Positions 44,377 to 56,570 are shown, counted from the first letter of the stretch. The stretch: 64,000 nt of DNA from Toxorhynchites rutilus septentrionalis (GCF_029784135.1 NC_073746.1:61974097-62038096), one strand, 5' to 3'. Notes: generated by a model not told the origin, from the sequence alone. A program made the numbers and translations.

Positions 44377-44918
44377 TGCCCTTACAATTTCCAACAAGTC
44401 GTCCATACATCTTGACTTTAAACAAAAATAGGATAAGTTGTTTTTTTTTAAAGAAAACATATAAAAGTTGTTGTTCGAAAAACTTTTTCCCTGTAAATGT
44501 GCCCATCTTCCGATATGTGGACGACTTGTTGGAAATTGTAAGGGCTGTTCATATATATATTTTTGGGAATTTTAAAAAATACCTTTTTGAGAAAAATTGA
44601 ATTTTAATTTTTAAAATAACTTTTTGTCAGCGAAATTTTTTTCCAAAAAATTGTTGGTATTTTTTTGTGAAAATTTAAACAATTTTCACATTTCGTCCTT
44701 TGACAAGAATTTTGCAGGTATCATAGTCTTTGAATTATCAATTTTGGTAAAAAAATGAGAAAACAATTGTTTTTTTTTTCAAAAAGTAGTCTACTTCTTT
44801 TTCGAATATTTCAAGCATGCAAAGTTGCTTAAATGACCCATGTCTTCACACCCACAACGTTTCACTACTATCTGAGATGGTGCTGCCAGCGACCAGTCGA
44901 GTTGGCATGAAATTCGTC
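43941..44918. repeat. Large foldback, nearly 1 kb imperfect palindrome
   Basis: The left edge GACGAATTTCATGCCAACTC and the right edge (GAGTTGGCATGAAATTCGTC) are inverted copies. Further matched pairs run inward: CAACGTTTCACT, AAGTAGTCTA, TTTGACAAGAATTTTG, CAGCGAAAT, and GGACGACTTGTTGGAAATTG at about 44518 against 44384-44404. The centre is near 44430. Arms are about 470 bases, somewhat diverged. The left arm carries an A run (44297-44319) and a TA run (44320-44373) that the right arm lacks or has shortened. Confidence 0.88.
44297..44373. repeat. Microsatellite A(23) followed by (TA)27
   Basis: Direct simple repeat read from the sequence. It sits in the left arm of the foldback. Length is prone to assembly error. 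Confidence 0.95.
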
Positions 44919-45240
44919 CATAAGAAACTTGTTTCGATCAGATAAGTAGCTTTTCAACACATTATTGGCAACTCCTCTTCCGTCATATCGTTAATTTTTG
45001 CTCAGCAGGATTTCATGATCTAAAGTATCAAAAGTTTCTCTAAGATCAATAATACTTCTACAACCTTTGTTTGATCAATCATAACCATCGAACTGACTAA
45101 TCAAATAGCTGACTTCGTTCCTTTGATTGGAAATTGGAAAAGGTGAATGGTTATTTGTAACGGACACATCTTGTATAAAGGATGGATTGTTACCGCTCAA
45201 GAACAACTGTTCATTATTTCGAACCAGTCTCAACAAGTTA
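44919..45240 (-). pseudogene. Non-LTR reverse transcriptase relic
   Basis: On the minus strand the frame reads IIDLRETFDTLDHEILLSKN, then a stop, then RYDGRGVANNVLKSYLSDRN. This is the LDLxKAFDTLDHxxLLxKL...YGIRGVxxxWIKSYLSDR block of Jockey/CR1-type reverse transcriptases, with the first catalytic aspartate region preserved (FDT). Upstream a QFPIKGT stretch recalls the QFGFRKG motif. The FADD catalytic block would follow but is replaced by the foldback at 43941-44918, which begins immediately. It is decayed, with at least one stop. Confidence 0.8.
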
Positions 45241-48212
45241 TTTTAACGAATTAAGTTACAAATAAGAAAACTTTTCATTCTTTCCTCATGGTTTCGAAGT
45301 TTCAGGGCAAATTAAAATTCATATTTCTTGACCACAAGCTTATTATGGGATAGCTCACTGTACCCACAACGTTATATCATCAAACGGCGCCTTAGAAAAG
45401 ACTCCTCAAAATAAAATTTCATCAGATTTACCAACATTGACGCTACCTTTTCTCGTCCATACACGAGGCCTAACAATTGGATTTGTGTCTTGTTCCAGTG
45501 TCAGCCAGTCATGTTTGACTGTCATGTACTTCGGTAACTTGACTTCGCAGCTTTTCGATGTTTTTCTGCTCTACGAATCAATTAGGGTTCGGATCAAACA
45601 TGCTACTCTGTGTACTTTTGACACATGTCTCGTTGGGAATGCCATTGTCGATTCACAATATGCCATCGAACTTAGGTTCGAAAAGCATACAATATCGATT
45701 ATCAATTGGACATTAAATAGAACTAATTAATTGATTTGCAATATTCGCGATCGCATTTTTGTATGCATTCCGATTTCGATGCAACATGCAAGGTTTTGAA
45801 GCGGAATTTGCTTAGAGGTCGGGTACCGTTTTACCATGACAAAACTAGTGACGGCATAGGTATCTGGCGTGAGAAACTATTAATTAGCTTGATGATCATT
45901 TCATGTTCCGTTTGACATAATTTTCCTCCAGATGAGCGATTGTATCGATGATACCTTCGAAAGCGAACACCGAGAAAATTGTCTAATGTATTTTGGACAC
46001 ATATTTCACATTCATTTTCACATTCTCAATGGTTATGAGGGTTTGAGGATAAATTTATCATACAGATAAAACACTCTTGCTGATTCGAATAAACTGTGCC
46101 AATTTCACAGTGTCCACCGCCGCATTGTCTCCGGCGGCAGCCGTGACTGCAAGGTTTTAGAATGTCACCGTTCGAATCGGTCTCGTGACTCAGAAATCGA
46201 TTCCAACCCCAGATACGATTAACTAGCTTACATAACTCAACCCAATACACAATGTTGAAATGTTCCATACGGTACACACATAGACTACAACAGATGACAG
46301 CAAAATCTGTCACCAATCGTGCCTTGTGATGCCGCGAAGTTCAAAGTCATAACCGCGAGGGAAACAGATTCCCTGTGCCGGTTCAAGCGCGACGAGAAAC
46401 CGGAGGGAAAAATCGATAGCTATTAGTGGCATGATGTAGCTATTAAAAAAACTCGCCAAATGGCCGAAAGACTGACTAGAGAGGAAAACCCAATATGCGC
46501 TGGAAGGTTGGTATTTACCATGAGAAGCATTGTAAATTCCCTATTCGTTAGTCTTAGCTAAATAAAAACGAACAATACCTTCATTACAAGCGACGAGGCA
46601 TAACTGATTTGCCTATTTTCATTTAGATGTGTTTATTACTCAAGATCATACACTGTTGTTAAAGCAAAGAATGGGTAACGTATTTTTTTAACAAGCAGAA
46701 AGATGCTGCTCGAAGAAGCAGCAGCCGATACAACCGTCAATCGAACAAAAGAACTGATTGATCATAGATAATTCCTAAATAACACACATAATCGCTGTTC
46801 GTCTTGTTGTGAGCGATGTATCTGAATTAGGTACTGTGTCCTTTCCGAATTCTTTACTAGGCTGGATGTTCAAGATTAACTGGATACGAATTCTTACGAA
46901 ATGAATCGACTTTGAACGCAATTTTCGAACCAGTTCTGGAGGCAATCGGAGCTAGAATTTCAAAAATTCAACACAAACATCAATGTGCCCTTCTCGAGTA
47001 CTGGCTGGCTCAAAACATATTACACCCAAGACCAAACCAGTTCACCGGCTTCAATTAGATCCGAATGGATTGGCGTTTCATATTTATTTTATTCCGATTT
47101 CTTCGAATCGGTATCACGTGCGTAATTTTTATCAGCATCCAATAAAAACAAGCGCAGTCCCTTCACTGCTCTAGCCGCGCGGTGGGGCAACGCGCACGCC
47201 GTGGGGTATCTCTCGGCAACCTGGCCTCACAGCATAAAAATGTAATAATTTTTGATTTACGTTTATTGCAGCGGCAACCAGTCACCATCACCAGCACAGA
47301 CCCAAACTGTGTGGGCAACATTCACCACAGGACCAGAATCCGAGTCCCAGTGGACCAATAAAGCCACACTTTTAATTGCTTCATTCACAACATCGATGCG
47401 AACAAATTGTTAGTTTCGCAGAACACCACACGGGCAAAAAAACTTTTTATTCTCGACTTGGTATGTTCCAAATTGAACGAATTCATCCGCGCGCGGTCTG
47501 TTGACGCATCCATCGTAAGTTAATCCATGTTTTATATCACTTCCCCCAACGTGTCGTTCGCAACCGCTAAGAAATTGGAAGCCTTCGTATCCTGTCCACA
47601 CTCTTAATTACGACCACATGAAACAGCTTCTGCCATACGGCTCCACTTAGATGGGGCGAACCAGAGACAGATTCAATTTTTCAATTGCCAATTTGCGTTC
47701 GATACATTAGATTTCCATTAGCAAACAGGTTGCATTCGGTCGAGGCAGAGGCACCGGATGGTTCACCAAGGCGGTAGGACCATTCGGAGTGGACATCGTG
47801 GGACACTAGACACCGAGAACCGAGTGGTACACAGCACGCGGTTACGCGGTGGAGATCAATGAGATATCCGCAGAAGCTGGATAATCTTAATATATTGCTA
47901 CAAGTCTTTAAAACGCTGGTTTCGACACCCGCTTGGCACCACAACCGAGGGAACTTTCTTTCAGCAAGTTAATCAACTCGTACACCCTCACGCACTCCAG
48001 TTTTCTGAGCTGGAGCTGTCGGTACGTGGGGAAGTGATAGTGTCATAACATTTTGGATCGTTAATTTTTATTTGAAATGCACAAATTTATGCCAGATTAA
48101 TTTCTTAGAGGTATCCTGATCTGGGCCGTTCGTATTCCGTTCAGCTACCGTTTCTAATATTCCGAGAAATAGAAGAACTTGGTACAATTGATGACATAAT
48201 TAGCCAGTGGTA
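45241..48212. other. No gene recognised; mostly unique sequence
   Basis: ORFs up to 110 codons on both strands show no recognised domain or splice pattern. The stretches 46100-46200 and 47160-47960 are moderately GC-rich. I found no repeat that recurs elsewhere in the window. Confidence 0.45.
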
Positions 48213-48214
48213 TA

Positions 48215-49718
48215 CACTCTGTCCAACTTCTATAAGACCAGGTGATGATCTTGCTGCTTTGCGCCATTGTAAACAAACAATGCTTCAACTGATATTCTAG
48301 TGTATTGGTATTGGTGACTACCATACACTGCATGATTTTCATATGTGTGTGTGAAAGTGCTGAGCGTAAACCAAAGGTTTTGTATTTTTCAAGTGTGAAG
48401 ATTATATAAGACCAGTTACATTTTTCCGTTGTTTTAGTTATTTTGATCAATAAATTTGGAAAATGCCGAAGCGACTTTCCCCTCACGGGGAGAAAAGAAT
48501 GACAAATCGATGCACTTCACCAAGAAAATGTTGGTATCAGAGAAATTTCTTGTCGGATTGGACGATCCCATCAAGTAGTGCTCAATTATTTGACGAATCC
48601 TCAAGGATACGGTAAGAAGGAGAGAGTTCCACGTAAATCGAAGCTCTCTGACCGGGATAAGCGGGAAATAGCTAGAACAGCTTCGAATACCTCGAAGCTT
48701 ATGTAAATAAAGCAATATTTCAATTTAAATGTTACTCGGGTTACAATTCGTCAAGTTTTAGTAAAAAATCCTCACACAAAGAGGGTTTAAAAGGTTAAAG
48801 CTCCTCATCTTACACAATCTCACATCGGAAGACATCTGAGTTTTGCCTAAGCTCACATGAACCGACAGTGGGACATGATATGTTGTGACAAAGAATGTTT
48901 CCAAAAGAATACTTTTTGATATATACCATAACGAAAAGTTCTTCAATGCATGTATTATCTTCACTGACGAAAAAAAGGTCCAATTAGGATGGTCCTGATG
49001 TTTTTAACGGGTGTTGGCGTGATTTACGGGAGAGGGAACAGTATTTTTCAACCAGAAATTTTGGTGGAGGCTCGTGCATGGTTTGGGCGGGATTCTGTAC
49101 AACCGGAAAGCTCAAGATAGCTTACACATCATTCAAGGATTATATACATGTTCTGAAATTCTCTCTACTACCGTTTTTGCGTGGATATCGCCACAAAAAA
49201 ATCACATATCACATCATATTCATCATATTCATATTCCGCAAGGAAACTGAGCATAGATTAAGGACCAAAAACAATTTTTTGGACTTGCCGGCTCGCTCTC
49301 CAGACTTGAATCCTGTTGAAAATCTTAGGGGTGATCCTTGTACGCAAAATCTACACTGAGGGAAAACGGTACACCACGATTGAAGAGTAAAATAGTAAAT
49401 AGTATTCCAACACGAATTTTCCAGGTTATTGGCCGAAATGTCAAGGTTGCCAATTATTGACATGTAAATCAGCCGATCGTTTTGAATTTTTCATTGATAA
49501 TACTTATGAATTTTTAAATGGTCTTATAGAAACTGGACAGCTGACATAATCATATTTAAGCACAATAAATAAACAAACAGCTCTTTTGAACGAAATTGGC
49601 GTTAAATATACTTTACTCTAAGCATTCAACAATGTATTAATATATCTTGTTGAAATTCTAACTGTTTGTGTTGCAACGAAATAGACTCAGGGTTGTCTTA
49701 TAGTAGTTGGACAGAGTG
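48215..49718 (+). mobile_element. Tc1 IR/DR element, full length with both ends
   Basis: The outer ends are CACTCTGTCCAACTTCTATA and, inverted, CACTCTGTCCAACTACTATA. TA is duplicated at 48213-48214 and 49719-49720. An inner repeat lies near 48405-48417 (ATATAAGACCAG) and its inverse near 49519-49538 (TGGTCTTATAGAAACTGGAC), giving two direct motif copies per end. The length of 1504 bases is normal for Tc1. It is the best-preserved frame of reference for the other three copies in the window. Confidence 0.94.
48463..49460 (+). pseudogene. Tc1 transposase, heavily decayed
   Basis: ATG 48463 opens the N-terminal DNA-binding region (MPKRLSPHGEKR, altered from MPKGKVLTERKER in other copies). Further pieces are readable in different frames: NTSKSL-like helix, SYTISHRK, MVWAGFCTTGKLKIAYTSFK (49078 onward), LPARSPDLNPVENLRG with the catalytic glutamate near 49310, and the closing VANY before TGA 49458-49460. 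The aspartate block FQQDNA is lost in a disturbed stretch at 49200-49260, and about 75 bases of the C-terminal part are missing near 49390. It is non-functional. Confidence 0.85.
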
Positions 49719-49720
49719 TA

Positions 49721-50711
49721 TGTATAACAACTGAGCAGAACTCACTATTATAGAATAAAAAATATAACCTATATCTTATCATTTTCGAAAAAAAAGAAAA
49801 TCCTCCAAAAAATAGAAAAATAGGTCTCATCTCATCGATCTCCTGTGTGTAATTGCGCGATCATTGTTTAGCGACCCGCAATTAGCAATTAGCGAAATTG
49901 AAACCTAACGTAGCAGCGCAGCACAATTTTCATATACCAAATTCATATACCCGTGTCAATGCGAAACCTATAGTAACTAAGTATCGTGAATCATCTTACT
50001 CAAGCTAAAATAGGATAAGAAGCGTGTGCAAGAAATAGTACCTTTGTTGCGGTAAGCGGTCAGTTGGTCTACTACCGTGCGGATATGTCGCGCACTTACA
50101 TCAATCCCTTCGGAATACATACTCAGAACATGCATGCAGAACATTGATCGGTGCAGTCTTGAACTAAAATTAAATTTAAAGTTTGCAATTTAAGTTCCGC
50201 TTTTGCTCAAAAAATAAATTGAGCAGGAATATGCCCGGATGGTCCGCAGGAACGGTGCATAATCGTTGATTATTATATACTTTTATGTTCTGCCTGGCAC
50301 TATTCTTTTCGCAGATTTCGATTTCTATTCTAGTCACGTTCAAGAGCTTTTTTGCAAAATCATGTCCTTTTCTTCATTTATACATCGGAGAAAGACCACC
50401 TCTACAGGAGAAGAGTGTTTGTAACATCAACTTTGTAATGTTTTCTTTGAAAAATTACCGCTAATGTTTAACTAATAACAGTTTTGTGAGCAATCTTCTA
50501 CAATTGACATGTTCTGCAATCTTTTTTTTTTATTCAGAACATGTCCAGAAACATAAAAAAGTAAAACCTTAGTTAACATAGTCTCCTTGCAAAAATGAAA
50601 TATATTTCAATAGTTATCTGAGATATATCTTCACGTCTTCGACAAAAGTCCATTTTTTAACATTATCTAATGTTTTATCTGTCGAATCTTAGGATTGGTG
50701 TTATCGACTGG
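49721..50711. other. No gene recognised
   Basis: AT-rich sequence. Part of 50440-50500 shares TGTTTTCTTTGAAAAATTAC with 51180-51210, so it belongs to a dispersed AT-rich repeat. Confidence 0.5.
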
Positions 50712-50867
50712 CACATGTGTATTCTGGAGCTTCTCACTCAAAAAGCATCCAAAGCGTGTAATTTGTTTATTTGTTAGAAATCTCAACTAAAATGACCCAA
50801 GTAAGATTACGTTGAGATGGTGAACTTCCGCTAGAAACATGCCAGTGCCATTTAAGAAGAAGAAGAT
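50712..50867 (+). mobile_element. SINE fragment (3' half)
   Basis: It matches the 3' half of the SINE at 51877-52153 (GTATTCTGGAGCTT, AGAAATCTCAACTAA, AACATGCCAGTGCCATTTAA) and ends in the same AAGAAGAAGAAG tail. The tRNA-like head with the Pol III boxes is missing. Confidence 0.8.
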
Positions 50868-51009
50868 GAAATCGATGAAAAAAAGTTTTTGAGCAAAAAT
50901 AATTTAATTTTCAAAATAATTTTGTTCCAATTTAATTTATTTTTTTAGTTCGTTTGATAGTTTTGATTGAATATAGTCCATCCTTTGACCAACATTTTGT
51001 TGGTCTTAT

Positions 51010-51550
51010 AGTTTTTGAGTCCTTATTTTTCAAAAAAGTTGGTAAAAAAACTCAAAATTTCAAAAGGCTTAACCTTTTACTTAAAAACTATAAGAACTAC
51101 AAAATGTCAATTAAAACAAATAAATGTAAGACATTATTTTATTATTACAGGGAAAGAGTTTTTTCATCAACAACTTGTCATGTTTTCTTTGAAAAATTAC
51201 TACCGATGTTTAACTCGTTATATTTTAATGTGTAAACTAGACAATCTGGCAAACTTCGTCCCGCCCAAAATGGATTTTTTGTTTTCAATACACGTTTTAA
51301 AGGCATCTCAAATCGGACGATTCATTTCTCGAGCTTTGAGCTTACACATATTTTACACACTACACACCACATTTGGCGCTTCATATTTATTTATATACAG
51401 CCATTCCATGCCAACCCGATATAGTGGTTCTCCGATTTTCGTGAAAAGTGGTAGTTATGTTGTTTATCGCAAAACATTTGAGACGAATTTTCTTTTAATT
51501 TTTTTCAGTGACCATAACCATTTTAACGGAGATCCATATCAAATTTAAGG
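51010..51550 (+). repeat. Dispersed AT-rich repeat related to 57980-58270
   Basis: GCAAACTTCGTCCCGCCCAA near 51249, AGCCATTCCATGCCAACCCG near 51399 and ATAGTGGTTCTCCGATTTTC near 51420 all occur inverted near 58140-58000. The stretch AAATCGGACGATTCATTTCT near 51308 matches about 535. A 177-codon open frame here has no recognisable domain and I do not treat it as a gene. Confidence 0.6.
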
Positions 51551-51579
51551 CAAATCAAATTTAGGGCAAAGAACAAGTC

Positions 51580-52700
51580 TTCTTTGAAAAAAATATTACA
51601 CTTGGAAAAAATGGATTTTGCTTTCATAATCAGTGATTGTATTTGTTTTTTTATAGTTTACATGGTCTCGGAACCAAGAATGCCATTTATTTTTATATTT
51701 TTTCTTGAAAGCTGAGGTTTTTCTTAGCATATCCAAAAACCAAATAGGATTATTTTCGTTATGATTTTATGAGTTATGATCTTTCAAATTTAACCGATGG
51801 TCCTAAAAATCCAGAAATGAAAAGAATCACTTTTGAAATACTAAAACGATTCAGATGATCGATATATCAAAAAAAAGTGCTCCCATGGCCGAGTAGATAG
51901 CGTCACACCTAACATGCCGGGGGTTCGGATTCGATTCCCGTTCTGGTCGGGGAATTTTTTCGTCAAGAGATTTCCTCCGATTTGCAATGTGCTCACGCGT
52001 ATTCTAGAGCTTGCCACTCAGAATGCATTCAAGGCATGTTATTTGGCATAGAAATCTCAACTAAGTACTAATAAAAATGACGCAATTAATGCTTCGTTGT
52101 GACGGCGAAGTTTTTCTAGGAACGTTAGTGCCAATTAAGAAGAAGAAGAAGAATTTATCAAATTGAAGACAACAAGATAATCTACATTGAAAAAATATTT
52201 CATTTGCAAGAAAATGGATTTTACAACTATTGGATTTTGGATTATTGATTGTATTTGTTTTTCATAGTTTATATGGGAGTTATATTATTTTACATTTTCC
52301 TTGAAAGTTTTTTCACATAGCATATCCAAAAATTCAGATAGGTGTTTTTATCGTTTTTGAGTTATGATTTTTGGAAACTGTGATGCTTCGGTTGCAATAG
52401 CAGAAAATAGGAACATGGAAAATCCAAATTTTTTGCAAGCGTAATATTTTCTCAAAAAGGGTTTACAGTCATCAATTTATATGTCGATCTTCTGAATCGG
52501 TCCAGTAGTTCAAAAGTTATGAATTTTTGAAAAAGGGCATTTTTTGAAAAATGGGGAACTTTTGTTTTTTCGGGCAATCGATTAATTTTGAAAAATCATA
52601 ACTTTAAAACGAAAAATAACACCTATCTGATTTTTAAATATGTTAGGTAAACAAAACTCAGCTTTCAAGCAAAAATGTAAGATGAACGTAGATTCCTGTA
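51580..52700. repeat. AT-rich repeat in three copies, two direct and one inverted
   Basis: The block with AAAATGGATTTT, ATTGTATTTGTTTTT.ATAGTTTA and GCATATCCAAAAA occurs at about 51608-51785 and 52210-52370. Its last part occurs inverted at about 52570-52690 (CACCTATCTGATTTTTAAAT, CAGCTTTCAAGCAAAAATGT). A SINE (51877-52153) lies between the two direct copies. Confidence 0.65.
51877..52153 (+). mobile_element. tRNA-derived SINE with GAA tail (Feilai-like)
   Basis: The head has an A box (TGGCCGAGTAGA near 51886) and a B box (GATTCGATTCCCG near 51927). The body includes TCTAGAGCTTGCCACTCAGA and AGAAATCTCAACTAAGTACT, and the tail is AAGAAGAAGAAGAA (52138-52153). The GAA tail and body recall mosquito SINEs of the Feilai group, but the family name is from memory and tentative. 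Confidence 0.85.
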
Positions 52701-53259
52701 TACTCAGTTTTTCAAAAAACTCGCAAGAACATGCATTTTGACGGCATGCATTTTGTGACGTGACAACGCGCTCTGTGCGAATAAATGGTCTCCACGAAGC
52801 GTTGTCACGTCACACAATTAATAAGTTGTATTAAATCCGATTTTCACCGTATTGTAGCAAGCGATATACTATTTTTTATGTTTTTTATTACTCTGAATAC
52901 TTCTTACTTTCCTCTGAGATCTCCCCTTCCCCTTCCAAAAGTCCATCCTATTGGGGAAGGTGGTCCTAACGCAACCGGTGATCCTGAACCTACCTTCCTT
53001 TGTTTCTCATGAACGGTGCTTCCTACTGAATTTTCAATAGTGTCAAATGAAAGGTGTCATAACGCTGACAATTTGATAATATGGTGACTTTTCTCTGGTT
53101 CTCTTCACTCTAGCGTTTTAACGACATTTTACGTTTTCATTCCTTCAAAAACAGAGAAGAAATATATTCGACCTGTGTGCAAAATGAGTTCTATGTTCTT
53201 TTATATAGTGAAACATTTGCGAAACAATTTTAACTGTTTTTGGTATGTTGATCAAAATA

Positions 53260-53261
<2 letters not shown>
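52154..53261. other. No gene recognised; includes a 16-base perfect inverted repeat
   Basis: Besides the AT-rich repeat and the inverted repeat at 52754-52814, nothing is supported. A short pyrimidine-rich stretch near 52915-52995 has no recognised role. Confidence 0.5.
52754..52814. repeat. Perfect 16-base inverted repeat TGTGACGTGACAACGC
   Basis: TGTGACGTGACAACGC at 52754-52769 is repeated exactly inverted at 52799-52814 with a 29-base spacer. The same core occurs near 21945, 57285, 57318 and 57488. It contains the CREB-like core TGACGTGA, but the repetition makes an element terminus more likely than a regulatory site. Confidence 0.7.

Positions 53262-53349
<88 letters not shown>
53262..53349. 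repeat. TA microsatellite of 88 bases
   Basis: An uninterrupted alternating A/T run read directly. Length may be compressed or expanded in the assembly. Confidence 0.97.
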
Positions 53350-53351
<2 letters not shown>

Positions 53352-54015
53352 AATCTACCTGTTTCCTGTAATACACGGTATGTCTTTATTTGGGAAAAAA
53401 CGACCTTCAGTTTTTGTATCGTGATTGTTTAACACGTCTGTAGTGCTTGCCATCAATGACTGGCACAATCCTGGTTCATCGAGTGGTGCTCACTACAGGG
53501 GGAACGCATTCGATCTTGCTATCAGAAACTTTTGATAAACTCTTTGTATGCATCTGCGCACATACCTGTGCAAGGGCGTTTATGTTTGCGTGTTGAGGAT
53601 GACTTTGACTTTGACGTTGTCTTTGATCGTTGATGTTTGCGTGTGCATTCGTATGTGCACTTTCTTTGTATAACTCCACACATGTCGCTCTAAGGCTAAG
53701 TTCTTTCCACTCAAACATTATCTCCCTCTCACGTAAATCCTATCTCTCACTATCAAACATTTTTTGACGTAGGACTACGTCTTTCATTTCTATACCGGGG
53801 TGTAAAATCAAAGTTTCGAAAACGAAAGCGTTACGCCGGAGACCGAGATTTTGGGCGTTAATAGCTCTTAAACAACTGAACGAAATGGTATGATAAACAC
53901 TTCATTCGAAAGATAAAATGTCTACGCGTTCTATACTTGTTACTTTTTGATCCAAAAACTTGTTTCAATAGTCTTAAAATTGCTTTCAAAACAGGCTATT
54001 GAAATCACCAATCGG

Positions 54016-54080
54016 TATATAAGCGAGCGCCACTCGGAAATCCACTCAGTTCTAATTGAACAGCGATTTGAGCATGTTGT
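54016..54080 (+). promoter_or_regulatory. TATA/initiator core promoter inside the repeat
   Basis: TATATAAG at 54016-54023 and the insect initiator TCAGTT with +1 at A 54048 stand 32 bases apart, the textbook spacing for RNA polymerase II. A DPE-like TGTTGT at +28 matches five of six consensus positions. No open frame of known function follows. It may be a fossil promoter of the repeat's parent element or captured host DNA. Confidence 0.45.
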
Positions 54081-54169
54081 CGCTGTTGTGGTGAAGCTCT
54101 TCGTTTATCATGAAAGCGCGGATGAACGGTGTCACCAAGAGCCTGTTTGTGCACCCTAGGCCAGAAGGG

Positions 54170-56570
54170 AATCCATCAGGAGGAGAGTGATGCCACAAAC
54201 GGTTCCCCGGGAAGACATCGCTACACACACATACACGCGCGGAATTCTTTCCGTTTGGATGCCATTTAGCATCGAGAAAGTTCCGGAAAGATCTAATCAT
54301 TTCTGGAAAATAATCTGCCAGTTCCTCTGGGAATTTAAAAATACATTCATGTGAAAGAGTTTATTTGAATGTTTTCTATCCATGTAACACTGTGACCAAA
54401 TACATTTGGTTTTGTGATTTTTCAATCAATCGCAATTAACAGGATAGCTTCTGAAGATTATTCTTCCCCATCAGTAGGATATTTCCGTACCCAATATTGT
54501 ATGCGCCCGCAATCGATTATTGCTCAGTCGCCGAAAGTTCCGAGCTCAGAGAGTTCATTTCCCTCTAGTTTGCCTTCCAAATTGCCATCGTAAACCACAT
54601 CTTCTCTCGATTCAATCACACACAAAAAGTATACTTAAGCGATATTCTGATGGTGAGACACATTAATTTTTCGTGAGGACATCGACAAGACAACATCGTT
54701 GCCTAACGTGCTGGAGGAGGTGAACGGCGAAGGATCGACACATACACGCGCAGAATTCTTTCCGTTTGGATGCCATTCAGCATCGAGAAAGTTCCGGAAA
54801 GATCTAATCATTGCTGGAAAATAATCTGCCAGTTCCTCTGGGAATTTAAAAATACATTCATGTGAAAGAGTTTATTTGAATGTTTTCTATCCATGTAACA
54901 CTGTGACCAAATATTTTTCAATCAAGTACTATTAACAGGTGGTTATCGAGTTAGTATTAACCACTGGTGGGCTTCCAGTATCGAGGAAAATGTGGAAATA
55001 TCTAATCGTTACTGAAAATAATCTGCCAGTTCCTCTGGGAATTTAAAAATACATTCATGTGAAAGAGTTTATTTGAATGTTTTCTATCCATGTAACACTG
55101 TGACCAAATAAATACATTTGGTTTTGTGATTTTCTCAATCAATCGAAATTAATAGGATAGCTTCTGAAGATTATTCTTCCCCATCAGTAGGATATTTCCG
55201 TATCCAATATTGTGTGCGCCCGCAATCGATTATTGCTCAGTCGCCGAAAGTTCCGAGCTCAGAGAGTTCATTCCCCTCTAGTTTGCCTTCCAAATTGCCA
55301 TCGTAAACCACGCCTTCTCTCGATTCAATCACACACAAAAAGCATACTTAAGCGATATTCTGGTGGTGAGACGCATTCATTTTTCGTGAGGACATCGACA
55401 AGACAACATTGTTGCTGAGGGTGCTGGACAGCGAAAGATCGAGATCTGCCCTGAAACGCAAGCAGTTTGTTTGAAACTGTGAGGGAGCACAGAGAAGCCG
55501 ATCCTTCAGGAGAAGAGAAGGTGACCATCGAAGCAGCCGCTACACACACATACACGCACGGAATTCTTTCCGTTTGGATGCCATTCAGCATCGAGAAAGA
55601 TCCGGAAAATAATCTGCCAGTTCCTCTGGGAATTTAAAAATACATTCATGTGAAAGAGTTTATTTGAATGTTTTCTCCATGTAACACTGTGACCAATTAA
55701 AAATCCAAAAATTAGCATTAACCACTGGTGGGCTTCCAGTATCGAGGAAAATGTGGAAATATCTAATCGTTACTGAAAATAATCTGCCATGAATGTTTTC
55801 TATCCATGTAACACTGTGACCAAATACATTTGGTTTTGTGATTTTTCAATCAATCGCAATTAACAGGATAGCTTCTGAAGATTATTCTTCCCCATCAGTA
55901 GGATATTTCCGTATCCAATATTGTATGCGCCCGCAATCGATTATTGCTCAGTCGCCGAAAGTTCCGAGCTCAGAGAGTTCATTCCCCTCTAGTTTGCCTT
56001 CCAAATTGCCATCGTAAACCAAATCTTCTCTCGATTCAATCACACACAAAAAGCATACTTAAGCGATATTCTGGTGGTGAGACACATTCATTTTTCGTGA
56101 GGACATCGACAAGACAACATCGTTGCCTAACGTGCTGGAGGAGGTGGACGGCGAAGGATCGACACATACACGCGCCGAATTCTTTTCGTTTGGATGCCAT
56201 TCAGCATCGAGAAAGTTCCAGAAAGATCTAATCATTGCTGGAAAATAATCTGCCAGTTCCTCTGGGAATTTAAAAATACATTCATGTGAAAGAGTTTATC
56301 CACGTAACACTGTGACCAATTATGTTTCAATCAAGTGCTATTAACAGTTGGTTATCGAATTAGCATTAACCACTGGTGGGCTTCCAGTATCGAGGAAAAT
56401 GTGGAAATATCTAATCGTTACTGAAAATAATCTGCCAGTTCCCCTTGGGTTTGAAAATTACATTCAAGCGAAAGAGTTTATTTTAATGTTTTCTATCCAT
56501 AAAATATCCATATAATACATTTGGGTTTGTGATTTGTCAATCAAGTACAGTTAGCAGGAAAGCTTCTGAT
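54170..56570 (-). repeat. Higher-order tandem array, about 710-base period, three units
   Basis: CCCGCAATCGATTATTGCTC recurs at about 54509, 55219 and 55930. CTTCTGAAGATTATTCTTCC recurs at about 54447, 55161 and 55870. AAGCGATATTCTG recurs near 54637, 55347 and 56059. Spacings are 709-714 bases. Sub-modules (GTAACACTGTGACCAA; GGCTTCCAGTATCGAGGAAA; TTTCCGTTTGGATGCCATTC) recur more often and at uneven distances, showing internal duplication before the array formed. Confidence 0.85.

Noticed and set aside
44178..44600. A 140-codon ORF containing FRYVDDLLE, which resembles the YVDD box of reverse transcriptases
   Set aside because: The frame crosses the poly-A and TA microsatellite inside the palindrome, and the matching inverse sequence lies in the other arm. 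The YVDD is a chance match with no other RT motif around it.
51015..51548. A 177-codon ORF, among the longest outside the BEL element
   Set aside because: It lies in a dispersed AT-rich repeat, is rich in Phe/Leu/Lys as expected from AT composition, and shows no domain.
51880..51950. A second possible tRNA gene
   Set aside because: Only the Pol III boxes are tRNA-like. The body and GAA tail identify a SINE.
53175..53432. ORF built around a long Tyr-Ile run
   Set aside because: It is only the translation of the TA microsatellite.
54052..56231. Several ORFs of 70-95 codons on both strands with similar peptides
   Set aside because: They repeat because the underlying 710-base DNA unit repeats. 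Their frames are not conserved between units or with the copy at 5560-6560.
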